This document shows, piece by piece, positions 16,935-24,651 of a stretch of 64,000 nt of DNA. The position numbers were made by a program, and so were the translations under genes. Numbering within the stretch: the stretch's first letter is position 1; every line of letters begins with the position of its first letter. This DNA is from Insolitispirillum peregrinum (lineage in GTDB: Bacteria > Pseudomonadota > Alphaproteobacteria > Rhodospirillales > Rhodospirillaceae). Under the pieces are notes generated by a model, which was not told where the DNA came from, searched no databases, and saw only the letters and a program-made list of their open reading frames with translations. The DNA lies in assembly GCF_900156605.1 (NCBI RefSeq), contig NZ_FTOA01000002.1:1-64000 (forward strand), in the 5' to 3' direction.

Positions 16935-18872
16935 ATGCCTGCGAGCAGGGACTATTCAACCAAAGCCGTTCTTCTCAAGGAACTTGCTGCCCGCGAACAG
17001 GATGCCTGCCTCGACCTGCCGGACAACGACCATCGCCCGCAGGTGTATCAGCCGGTTTTTGCCCGCCACCGTTCGGTGGTGCCGTTGCCGCCGCGCTGGC
17101 TGGCAATCATGGACCAGCTAGAGATCGCCTTTCAGCCGATTGCCAGCATCCATTCGGCCCGCTGCATCGGCCTTGAGGCGCTGATGCGCGGTTATGACCG
17201 GCTGGGGTATGGCTCGATTCAGGCCGTCCTCGAAGACGCCTACAAAAGCGGCTGTCTGGTCGAAGTCGAAGCCGCCCTGCACGAAAAGGCCATGATCGCC
17301 TTTCAGCAGCATGCCGATTATCAGGACCTGCGCCTGTTCCTGAACATTGATGGCCGCAGCCTGCATGATGCCGCCTATCTGGCCGAATTGCTGTCGGCCA
17401 TCCGCAGCCGGCAGGACCTGCAACCAACCGCGCTGGTGCTGGAGATTTCCGAACACCTGCCGGGCACCCTGTCCGAGCGGATGACCCAGGGGCTCGACAT
17501 CCTGCGGCAGGCGGTCGGAAGACTGGCGATTGATGATTTCGGTACTGGCTCGGCCGGTTTCCCGTTGCTGTATTTCGCCCAGCCCGATTACATCAAGATC
17601 GACCGTTTTTTCATCGCCGACCTGCGCCGGGACACTCGCAAGAAAGTCTTTCTCCGCCACATGGTCAACCTCGCCCATCTGCTGGGGGTGCAGGTGATCG
17701 CCGAAGGCGTCGAGAACGAACGGGAATACCTGTTGTGCAAGGATATCGGCTGTGACCTGATTCAGGGCTACCTGCTGGCGGCTCCGCAGCTTCAGCCCCC
17801 CAGCACCGCCTGCTCCTGCGGGGTGATTGACCGGCTGAACGCACAAGACCGCCGGGGAGGCCGCTCCGATCAAAAGCTGATCCAGCAGGAAGTCGATTAC
17901 ATCATCCCGATTGATGTGAACAGCGATCTGGGCGCGGTGTTTGAACGGGTCCGTCACGAACAGGCGGTCAGCTTTTTCCCGGTGATCAATGACCGGCAGG
18001 AGCCGCTCGGCCTGCTGCGCGAAAGCGACCTGAAATCCTATGCCTATTCGCCTTTTGGCCGGGAATTGCTGACCAACAAGGGCTATGGCCGTCAGCTCAG
18101 CAGCTTTCTGGTCCGCTGCCCGGTGGCCGACATCAACACCCCGGCGGAAAAAATCCTCGAAATTTTCTCTGCTGACGAAGACTCCGAGGGCCTGCTGATC
18201 GTGCAGGATGGCCAGTATCAGGGCTTTCTGTCCGCCCGTTCGTTGCTGCGCATTCTCAACGAGAAAAATCTGGCGATGGCGCGCGATCAGAACCCGCTGA
18301 CCAAACTGCCCGGCAATGCGATGATCAACGAGTTTCTCGGCGGCGCGATGGCCGACCGCTCGGCGTCCTATGTCATCGCCTATATCGACTTCGACAACTT
18401 CAAGCCGTTCAACGACACCTACGGCTTCCGGCAGGGTGATCGGGCCATCACCCTGTTTGCCGACATCCTGAACAAGGATTTGCCGCGCGATAGCTGTTTT
18501 ATCGGCCATGTCGGCGGCGACGATTATTTTGCCGCCTTCCGCGATGTCGAATTTGACGACGCGCAGGCCCTGATCCGCCATGTCATCGAGCGGTTCCGGC
18601 AGGAGGTCGAAAGCTTTTATGACGCCGAGTCCCGTGCCCGCGGCTACATCGTCGCCAAGGACCGCGACGGCAACCAGCGCCACATGCCGCTGCTGGCCGC
18701 CAGCGCCGCACTGGTCCATATCCCGCGCGGCCATGCCCCGGGGAGCATCGACGACATTTCAGAAGTCATCGCGGTGATGAAAAAGGAAGCCAAAATCTCG
18801 CCCAACAAGCTGGCCTCGGTGTCAATCATCTCGCCGGGGCAGACCGGCAGACCCACCCTGCTGAGCGCCTGA
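16935..18872 (+). CDS. EAL-CBS-GGDEF protein (c-di-GMP phosphodiesterase with degenerate GGDEF)
   Basis: The start ATG 16935 follows AAGGGG by eight bases. The 645-residue protein has an EAL domain (about 60-290), a CBS pair (about 325-450) and a GGDEF domain (about 470-620). The EAL residues look intact: E81 in GLEALMRGY, FLNID, LEISEH, DDFGTG, YIKIDRFF, EGVEN and QGYLL. The cyclase signature is GGDDY at 527-531, so cyclase activity is doubtful and GTP sensing is possible. CBS domains bind adenine nucleotides and could tune the activity. The protein is cytoplasmic with no membrane segments. It opposes, in principle, the REC-GGDEF enzyme at 0.5 kb. Confidence 0.92.
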   Translation: MPASRDYSTKAVLLKELAAREQDACLDLPDNDHRPQVYQPVFARHRSVVPLPPRWLAIMDQLEIAFQPIASIHSARCIGLEALMRGYDRLGYGSIQAVLEDAYKSGCLVEVEAALHEKAMIAFQQHADYQDLRLFLNIDGRSLHDAAYLAELLSAIRSRQDLQPTALVLEISEHLPGTLSERMTQGLDILRQAVGRLAIDDFGTGSAGFPLLYFAQPDYIKIDRFFIADLRRDTRKKVFLRHMVNLAHLLGVQVIAEGVENEREYLLCKDIGCDLIQGYLLAAPQLQPPSTACSCGVIDRLNAQDRRGGRSDQKLIQQEVDYIIPIDVNSDLGAVFERVRHEQAVSFFPVINDRQEPLGLLRESDLKSYAYSPFGRELLTNKGYGRQLSSFLVRCPVADINTPAEKILEIFSADEDSEGLLIVQDGQYQGFLSARSLLRILNEKNLAMARDQNPLTKLPGNAMINEFLGGAMADRSASYVIAYIDFDNFKPFNDTYGFRQGDRAITLFADILNKDLPRDSCFIGHVGGDDYFAAFRDVEFDDAQALIRHVIERFRQEVESFYDAESRARGYIVAKDRDGNQRHMPLLAASAALVHIPRGHAPGSIDDISEVIAVMKKEAKISPNKLASVSIISPGQTGRPTLLSA

Positions 18873-18905
18873 AGCCCACACAGGCCCCCCCCCTACACTG
18901 GCCCC

Positions 18906-19235
18906 CTACACTGGCCGATGTAGCTTCCACGCCAGCACCACCTGCGTGATCCCCACCAGCGGACCCACCGGGATCAGGGCGAAAATCAGGATCGCATAGA
19001 TCATCGGAAACAGCATGCCCCGACGGTATTTCACCTGTCCGGCGGCAATCAGCGGCATGGCCACCGTCACCACCAGACTGATCACCCCCACCACCACGGC
19101 AATCACCATCGCCTGTTCCGCAGAGGTCTCGGGGGTCGCCTGCATCGCCGTGTAAAAGGCCATGCCCAGCCAGACACTGCCTGCCAGACCACAGACCGCA
19201 CAGAGATAATAGGACCAGAGCAGGACTTTCTGCAT
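18906..19235 (-). CDS. Small integral membrane protein of unknown function
   Basis: This 109-residue protein has three to four hydrophobic segments (about 5-30, 43-65, 75-103) separated by short loops, one being GQVKYRRGML. No family is recognised. The frame is uninterrupted, with composition like the neighbours. It is divergent from the secreted protein at 19410. A duplicated CCCTACACTGGCC sits just downstream of its stop (18892-18917 region), possibly a small local duplication. Confidence 0.65.
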   Translation of the reverse strand: MQKVLLWSYYLCAVCGLAGSVWLGMAFYTAMQATPETSAEQAMVIAVVVGVISLVVTVAMPLIAAGQVKYRRGMLFPMIYAILIFALIPVGPLVGITQVVLAWKLHRPV

Positions 19236-19409
19236 TGGTGGGGCTTTCCGATGTCACATCAAGGGGGCAATCAAAAGAGCTGGTCATTTCCCCAGCGCAG
19301 GATTTGCGGCATAGTAGCGGCACTCTTGGCAGAATGGCAATCTACCGCGCCTCTGCCTGCGGACTTTTTCCCCGGAGTCGTCCTCCGGGTTCTTCCAAGG
19401 AGCCTTCCC

Positions 19410-20057
19410 GTGCGCGCACCCCTCACCTCCCCTGCCAGAAACCGGATTCGCCGTGGCCTGCAAACCATCGGGCTGGCGTTGGGACTGCTGAGCGGTGTCT
19501 CCGCCGCCGAAGCCCAGCAGCAGCCCACCGGCGTCGCCCCGCCGCAGGGCGAGCAGTTTTTCCTGCGCATTCCCGATGGCTGGAAAGAAGTGGTCCGCAC
19601 CCGCCAGCAAGGTGCCGACATCGTTGCCTATGTCCCGCAGGAACAGAATGCCACCCAGTGGACGGACATGCTGTCGATTCAGGTGTTCCAGGGCATGACC
19701 GCCCTGCCCGCCCAGAGCTTTTACGAACGCTACAGCACCAGCTACCGGAAAAGCTGCGAAACGGTCCGCATCGGCCAGATGCAGACCGGTGTTTCCAACG
19801 GCTATCCCTCGGCATTCTGGATCATGGCCTGTGGCAATCAGGCACAGGCAGGCACCGGCGAAACCTCGTTCTTCCGGCTGGTGCAGGGCAACAAGGCCCT
19901 GTACGTCGCCCAGCGCACCTGGCGAACCGCCCGCTTCGATGCTCAAAAGACCTCGCCGATCACCGGCCCAGCGTCGGACGTGGCGATTGAAACCCTCAAG
20001 CACTTTGGCCTGTGCGACCCCAGCATGGCCGATCGTCCCTGTCCAAAGGGACAATAA
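19410..20057 (+). CDS. Exported protein of unknown function
   Basis: I choose GTG 19410 because AAGGAG lies seven bases upstream and the product then begins with a good signal peptide: basic RNRIRRG, hydrophobic LQTIGLALGLLSG, cleavage after AEA at about residue 36. The open frame extends upstream to 19251 but that part is not signal-like. The mature part (about 180 residues) contains FFLRIPDGWKEV, WTDMLSIQVF and four Cys, possibly disulfide paired in the periplasm. The pattern resembles small periplasmic proteins of unknown role. No catalytic residues are recognised. Confidence 0.75.
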   Translation: MRAPLTSPARNRIRRGLQTIGLALGLLSGVSAAEAQQQPTGVAPPQGEQFFLRIPDGWKEVVRTRQQGADIVAYVPQEQNATQWTDMLSIQVFQGMTALPAQSFYERYSTSYRKSCETVRIGQMQTGVSNGYPSAFWIMACGNQAQAGTGETSFFRLVQGNKALYVAQRTWRTARFDAQKTSPITGPASDVAIETLKHFGLCDPSMADRPCPKGQ

Positions 20058-20088
20058 CGCCGGACCTGCCAGCGGTCAGCGCACCCGA

Positions 20089-21315
20089 TCACACCGGGTT
20101 GGCTGGTAACTCACCGGGGTGCTCCTCTGGCTGGTCCACCTCACCGACCTGAACCTGCTCGATGCTGTCGGCCCGCCGCAGCACCTTGTCGGTGCTCATC
20201 TGGATTTGGCGGACGTCTTCCTGCACCTGTGAAAAATGGCTGGCCAGCTTGCCGACCCGGCCATCCAGCCGCCGCACGTCTTCCAGCAGGCGCAGGACTT
20301 CCTGCTGGATGACTGTTGCCTGCTGCTGCATGCGGGCGTCCTTCAGGATGGCCCGGACGGTGTTCAGGGTCGCCATCAGGGTGGTCGGGCTGACGATCCA
20401 CACCTTCGCCCGGTGGCTTTTGGCCACCACATCGGGGAAATGGGCGTGCAACTCGGCATAGACCGCTTCGGACGGCAGGAACATCAGCGCCGAGTCCGCC
20501 GTTTCGCCGGGAACGATATAGCGGTCGGCAATATCCTTGACGTGCTTCAGCACATCGCTGGCCAATCCCTTGGCGGCACTCTGGCGGCTGGCGTCGTCGG
20601 TGGCATCGCGCAGGGCGTAATAGCTTTCCAGCGGAAATTTGGAATCAACCGCGATCACCCCCGGCGGATTGGGCAACACCAGCAGACAGTCGGCCCGCCG
20701 CCCGTTCGACAGCACCGCCTGAAAGCTGTAGGCCGATGGTGGCAGGATGTCCTGCACCAGATCCTGCAACTGCACCTCGCCAAAGGCCCCACGCGCCTGC
20801 TTGTTGGACAGGATGTCCTGCAGGCTGACGATCTGGCTCGACAGGTCGGTGATGGTGCGCTGGGCGGCGTCGATCACCGCCAGCCGTTCGCGCAGGTCAT
20901 GCATCTGGGCGGCGGCCTTTTCGCTGCTGACCAGCAAGCCTTCGCCAACACGCTGAATGACGTCGGCCAGGCGTTCTTCCAGCACGCGGGTCACATGGCG
21001 TTCCTGCGCCTGCAACTGCTCGGCAAGCTGGGCCTGATGGGCGGCCTGCACCTCGGCCATGTGCGCCAGACGCCCGGCCAGCTCGGCCTGCGACTGGCTC
21101 AGGCGATAGGCCAGCGAGGTCTGGTCTCCGCCCCCCTCAAAAGCAGGTTCGCCACGGGACGGACCCCGCCCAAAGCCCGGCCCGAACCCCGGTTCAACCA
21201 TCTCGCCATCCGAACGGCGTGGCTGGTTGCTGCGCAGGAACAGGAACACCGCGCCGCCGGCAAGGCCCAGACCACCAACCAGAATAAAAACACCAAAAAG
21301 ACTATCGATCGCCAT
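20089..21315 (-). CDS. rmuC: DNA recombination protein RmuC
   Basis: The start ATG 21315 gives a 408-residue protein with an N-terminal membrane anchor (about 5-25), a long coiled coil rich in Gln, Ala and Glu (about 60-180), and the conserved RmuC core. The core contains RGAFGEVQLQDLVQDIL, NPPGVIAVDSKFPLESYY, and ALMFLPSEAVYAELH, and resembles a restriction-endonuclease-like fold. RmuC limits DNA inversion at short repeats in E. coli, which is notable in a genome rich in palindromic repeats. The C-terminal tail is acidic. Confidence 0.94.
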   Translation of the reverse strand: MAIDSLFGVFILVGGLGLAGGAVFLFLRSNQPRRSDGEMVEPGFGPGFGRGPSRGEPAFEGGGDQTSLAYRLSQSQAELAGRLAHMAEVQAAHQAQLAEQLQAQERHVTRVLEERLADVIQRVGEGLLVSSEKAAAQMHDLRERLAVIDAAQRTITDLSSQIVSLQDILSNKQARGAFGEVQLQDLVQDILPPSAYSFQAVLSNGRRADCLLVLPNPPGVIAVDSKFPLESYYALRDATDDASRQSAAKGLASDVLKHVKDIADRYIVPGETADSALMFLPSEAVYAELHAHFPDVVAKSHRAKVWIVSPTTLMATLNTVRAILKDARMQQQATVIQQEVLRLLEDVRRLDGRVGKLASHFSQVQEDVRQIQMSTDKVLRRADSIEQVQVGEVDQPEEHPGELPANPV

Positions 21316-21466
21316 AGTCCTGCCGTCATACCATGCTGAATTGAATGCGGATGAACACACCCCCGGTTTTCAGTGCAAACAGAAGGGTGTCGACCGCTGC
21401 TATAGCATGCTTTGCGTTCGACCGACCACTCCCCCTTCTCCTTCCCTCTGACTCATGAGGACTCCG

Positions 21467-22855
21467 ATGAAAGCGCGCCCGTCTCTTGCCGTTACCCTGC
21501 TGGCCTCGGCGGCCTCGATCCTGCCGGTGCTGGCCCATGCCGAAACGGCCAGCTCGCCCGATGTGGCACTGACCGTTTACCAGAATGGCCTGACCCTGGT
21601 CGAAGACCACCGCCGGATGAGCCTTGCCGGTGGAAGCGGGACACTGGCCTTTGATGGCGTGGCACAGGACCTGCTTCCAACCTCGGTGCAGGTCAGCGTT
21701 CCCAAGGGTGCGGTGGTGCGCGAACAAAGCTATCAGCCGCCGCTGGACCTGCAGCAGTTGCTGCGCGCCAATGTCGGGCAGACCATCACCGTGGTTCAGA
21801 CCTCCCCCACCGGAGCCCCGCAACGTCAGACCATGCGCCTGCTGCGCGCCCAGCCGGATGTGTTGCTGGACAACAATGGTACAGTGATCAGTGGCCTGCC
21901 CGGCCAGCCGGAATTTTCCGGCATTCCCGCCGGTCTGGCCGTCACCCCCCGCCTGAGCGCGGTGGTGCAGGGCATGCCCGATGGCGAGCAGGATGTGGTG
22001 CTGCGCTATCTCAGTGGCGGGCTGAGCTGGCATGCCGACCATGTGCTGACCCTCGCCCCCGGCGGCAAGTCGGTGGCCCTGACCACCTGGGCCACCCTGA
22101 CCAACGGCAGCGGCGCGGCATGGTCGCAAGCCAAAGTGGCGTTGATTGCCGGGCAGGTCAATCGGGCCGAGCCGGTCCCGATGCCCGCCCCGATGATGAT
22201 GAAGGCCGAACGGGTCGGGGCAGCGGCTCCGGCACCGCAGGACAGCACCCCGCAGCGGGAAAGCCTGGGCGGCTATCACCTGTACACCCTGCCGGGCAAG
22301 GTGACGCTGGCCGACGGTGAAACCCGCCAGTTCGCCCTGCTGCAAACCACCTCGCTGCCCGCCGAAGTCCTCTATGAAATCCGTGGCTCCAGCTATGGTT
22401 CACGCTCCGGGGAAGAAAGCCACCCGGCGCAAATCCTGTCGTTCCGCAACGAAGGCCTGTCGGCCCCCCTGCCTGCCGGGACGGCGCGGGTCTATGGTGC
22501 CGACAGCAGCGGGGCGGCCCGCTTCCTTGGCGAAGACAGTATCGCCTCGACCTCGGACAAGGGAGCGGTGCGGCTGGCGCTGGGCGAAGCCTTTGACATC
22601 GGTGTCACCCGCAGCCAGACCAGTTTCCGCAAGGTCTCCGACAACACCTATGAAGCGGCCTACAAGATCGTCCTGCGCAATGCGCAAAACACTCCGGTCA
22701 CGGTCAAGGTGATCGACTCGCTGCCGGGGGATTGGTCGATCACGGCTGAAAGTGCTGCCCATCAGAGCCCGGATGCCAGCCGCGCCGAGTGGTCGATTGC
22801 CCTGCCCGCCGCTGGGTCAACCACCCTGACCTACAGTGTGCGCGTGACATCGTAA
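21467..22855 (+). CDS. Exported DUF4139-domain protein
   Basis: I place the start at ATG 21467, five bases after GAGGA; another ATG at 21455 overlaps that site. The 462-residue product has a signal peptide, MKARPSLAVTLLASAASILP, cut after AHA. The mature chain shows the DUF4139 arrangement: an N-terminal VALTVYQNGLTLVEDHRRM strand, LSWHADHVLTL near the middle, and a C-terminal beta-rich domain ending in VRVTS. DUF4139 proteins are secreted or periplasmic with unknown function. A hairpin separates it from the DUF2889 gene, with which it may share a transcript. Confidence 0.88.
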   Translation: MKARPSLAVTLLASAASILPVLAHAETASSPDVALTVYQNGLTLVEDHRRMSLAGGSGTLAFDGVAQDLLPTSVQVSVPKGAVVREQSYQPPLDLQQLLRANVGQTITVVQTSPTGAPQRQTMRLLRAQPDVLLDNNGTVISGLPGQPEFSGIPAGLAVTPRLSAVVQGMPDGEQDVVLRYLSGGLSWHADHVLTLAPGGKSVALTTWATLTNGSGAAWSQAKVALIAGQVNRAEPVPMPAPMMMKAERVGAAAPAPQDSTPQRESLGGYHLYTLPGKVTLADGETRQFALLQTTSLPAEVLYEIRGSSYGSRSGEESHPAQILSFRNEGLSAPLPAGTARVYGADSSGAARFLGEDSIASTSDKGAVRLALGEAFDIGVTRSQTSFRKVSDNTYEAAYKIVLRNAQNTPVTVKVIDSLPGDWSITAESAAHQSPDASRAEWSIALPAAGSTTLTYSVRVTS

Positions 22856-22868
22856 ACGCCCTTGTCTT

Positions 22869-22907
22869 AGCCTTGCAGGCAGAAGCTCTCTTTTTGTCTG
22901 CAAGGCT
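22869..22907 (+). promoter_or_regulatory. Hairpin that covers the ribosome-binding site of the DUF2889 gene
   Basis: The arms AGCCTTGCAG (22869-22878) and CTGCAAGGCT (22898-22907) are a perfect 10-bp inverted repeat. The right arm contains AAGG, the only purine-rich ribosome site, four bases later followed by ATG 22912. The loop includes CTCTTTTTG. It could be an attenuator or an RBS-masking element. Confidence 0.5.
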
Positions 22908-22911
22908 GACC

Positions 22912-23526
22912 ATGACCGAGACCCTTTCTCCCGTTGACTCCGGCGCGCCGCGTCGCCTGCTGCATCGTCGCTCGATCGAGTGTTATGGCTATCAGCGCGA
23001 CGACGGGCTGTGGGATATCGAAGCCCGGATGGTCGATACCAAGACCTATGGCTTTGCCAACCATGACCGCGGCCGGATCGAGCCCGGCGAGCCGTTGCAT
23101 GGCATGTGGCTGCGGGTCACCTGTGACGACGATCTGACCATCGTCGATGCACAGGCGGTGACCGAACACGGCCCGTTTCGCCAGTGCCCGGACATTGCCC
23201 CGGCCTATGACCGCCTGAAGGGCCTGCAGATTGGCAAGGGTTTTGACCGTGCCATCCGCTCGCTGTTTGACGGCGCGGCGGGCTGCACCCACCTGCGCGA
23301 GCTGTTGCGCCCCATCGCCACCACCGCTTTCCAGACCATTTTCCCCGCCCGCGAGAAAAAGCGCCGCGAGCAGGCCGCCGACCACAAGCCGGGGATTCTC
23401 GACAGTTGCTATGCCCTGCGCAGCGATGGCGAGGTGGTGCAGCGGGAATGGCCTGCCTTTTACACCGGTGCAGAAACGCCCCCCGCAAACGCGCTGGACA
23501 AAGCGGTGGAAACACCGGACAGTTGA
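22912..23526 (+). CDS. DUF2889-domain protein
   Basis: The 204-residue product begins at ATG 22912. It matches the DUF2889 pattern: RRLLHRRSIECYGYQRDDGLWDIEARMVDTK, then HGMWLRVTCDDDLTIVDA, and a C-terminal Cys-containing half with GCTHLRELL and TAFQTI. The conserved Cys/His residues suggest a possible metal or redox site. The function of the family is not established. It lies 56 bp after the DUF4139 gene, behind a hairpin. Confidence 0.88.
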   Translation: MTETLSPVDSGAPRRLLHRRSIECYGYQRDDGLWDIEARMVDTKTYGFANHDRGRIEPGEPLHGMWLRVTCDDDLTIVDAQAVTEHGPFRQCPDIAPAYDRLKGLQIGKGFDRAIRSLFDGAAGCTHLRELLRPIATTAFQTIFPAREKKRREQAADHKPGILDSCYALRSDGEVVQREWPAFYTGAETPPANALDKAVETPDS

Positions 23527-23551
23527 ACCAGATCATCCCTGACCTGAGAGC

Positions 23552-23986
23552 ATGATCATGAACCGTCCCGCACCCGCCCATTATCCTCCCGAACAGGATC
23601 TGCCCACCCTGCTGCCGTTGGGGGGCGTGGCGGTGCGCGTCGGTGCCTTGGGCAGTGAATGGAAAACCGCTCTGGCCAAGGCCGTCGGCCCCAAGGGGCA
23701 GGTGCTGGTCCTCAGCGGCGGCGAAACGCCTGCCGATTGCCTCGACCTGCTGGTTGAACGAAGCGATATCCAGGCGATCCATCTGGTGGTGGTCGGGCCG
23801 CTGCTCAGCTCGTTGCGGGTGTTGCGTCTGGCCCGCCGGGCGATGGCCACCTTTGGCCCGGTGATCGCCCTGCTGGGCGGCCCGCAACAACGGGATGCGA
23901 TCAGTGAAACCATGCTGGCCGAGCTGCATTATGAAATGCGCTCCCTGCCTGACGGCCTGACGGTGTTATTGCCAAAGGACGATTGA
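23552..23986 (+). CDS. Uncharacterised 144-residue protein
   Basis: No family is recognised. The frame starts ATG 23552 (a second ATG is at 23558) and follows the DUF2889 stop by 25 bases. The sequence alternates hydrophobic strands and helices, GQVLVLSGGETPADCLDLL then HLVVVGPLLSSLRVLRLA then VIALLGGPQQRD, which suggests an alpha/beta fold like a receiver or small Rossmann-like domain. There is no signal peptide or membrane segment. Confidence 0.6.
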   Translation: MIMNRPAPAHYPPEQDLPTLLPLGGVAVRVGALGSEWKTALAKAVGPKGQVLVLSGGETPADCLDLLVERSDIQAIHLVVVGPLLSSLRVLRLARRAMATFGPVIALLGGPQQRDAISETMLAELHYEMRSLPDGLTVLLPKDD

Positions 23987-24037
23987 CGACCTGCCGAAGA
24001 TGGCGTTTGGTACCGTGCTATCTTCGATTATTCTGGA

Positions 24038-24322
24038 ATGATCGTTTCAATGGATACCCCTGCTGCCACCACCACCCTGTCGGCGCTGGCCCATCAGGCC
24101 CGGCTGGATATCTTTCGCACCCTGCTGCGTCATGGGGAACTCCCTGCCGGAGAACTGGCGACCGAACTCGGTATCCCGTCCTCGACCCTGTCCTTTCACC
24201 TGAAAGACCTGCGCATCGCCGGTCTGATCGTCAGCCGTCGTCAGGGTCGCCACCTGCTGTACCGGGCCGACCGCGACCGGCTGGCCGAGCTGATGGCGTT
24301 CCTGATGGCCTTTCCGGCATAG
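24038..24322 (+). CDS. ArsR-family winged-helix transcriptional regulator
   Basis: This 94-residue protein is a minimal ArsR/SmtB DNA-binding fold: LSALAHQARLDIFRTLL, then LATELGIPSSTLSFHLKDLRIAGLI (recognition helix), then the beta wing SRRQGRHLLYRAD. It has no cysteine, so the usual thiolate metal site is absent and the inducer is unknown. No efflux or arsenic gene is adjacent. The stop TAG at 24320-24322 is directly continued by AGCAGCG, the edge of the repeat element downstream. Confidence 0.88.
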   Translation: MIVSMDTPAATTTLSALAHQARLDIFRTLLRHGELPAGELATELGIPSSTLSFHLKDLRIAGLIVSRRQGRHLLYRADRDRLAELMAFLMAFPA

Positions 24323-24324
24323 AG

Positions 24325-24543
24325 CAGCGTGCGTGAATGTGACCACAGTACACGACAGTTTGAAAACAAGAGCGGGCTGCCGCCCGGACCTGCTCGGGGC
24401 CTGAGGCCCCGAACCCCCATTTTTCTTTTATAATCAAAGAAATGGGGTCTGGGGCCGACTGGCCCCGGCGAGGTGTGGAGCAGCGCTCCACGTCCTTGTT
24501 TCCCAACTGTCGTGTACTGTGGCGTCACATTTAACGCACGCTG
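24325..24543. repeat. Family E structured repeat, full-length copy E1 (terminal inverted repeats plus internal hairpins)
   Basis: Terminal inverted repeats of about 40 bp (24325-24361 and 24502-24543, imperfect) both contain ACAGTACACGACAGT or its complement. Inside are ordered hairpins: CGGGC-TGCC-GCCCG near 24373, TCGGGGCC-TGA-GGCCCCGA (24394-24412), an arm pair ACCCCC...TGGGGT around an AT-rich loop (24413-24448), GGGGCC-GACT-GGCCCC (about 24451-24466), and GTGGAGC-AGC-GCTCCAC (24475-24491). Other copies are at 46347-46500, 60563-60736, 43192-43423 (degenerate) and 56826-56915 (half). There is no coding capacity. It may be a MITE-like element or a structured RNA. Confidence 0.85.
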
Positions 24544-24544
24544 G

Positions 24545-24651
24545 TCTAGAGCATTTCTCGGTCTCCAAGGATCACGAGAAATGCTCTAATGACTTGTTAT
24601 TTAAGCAAATACGTCGTCACAGATGTGTCCATCTGCTCGGGATTTGCTCTA
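24545..24651. repeat. Family C and family B palindromic repeats in tandem
   Basis: 24545-24588 is a C copy: perfect 13-bp arms AGAGCATTTCTCG and its complement. After AATGACTTGTTATTTA comes a B copy at 24604-24651 (minus-strand reading TAGAGCAAATCCCGAGCAG...). The B copy's outer TAG is the stop codon of the TIGR02302 gene. The same B and C order with the spacer ATAACAAGT recurs at 46191-46303. Confidence 0.85.

Noticed and set aside
24229-24530. ORFs spanning family E elements (also around 46353 and 60579)
   Set aside because: The same peptide fragments recur because the repeat recurs; the structure, not the coding frame, is conserved.
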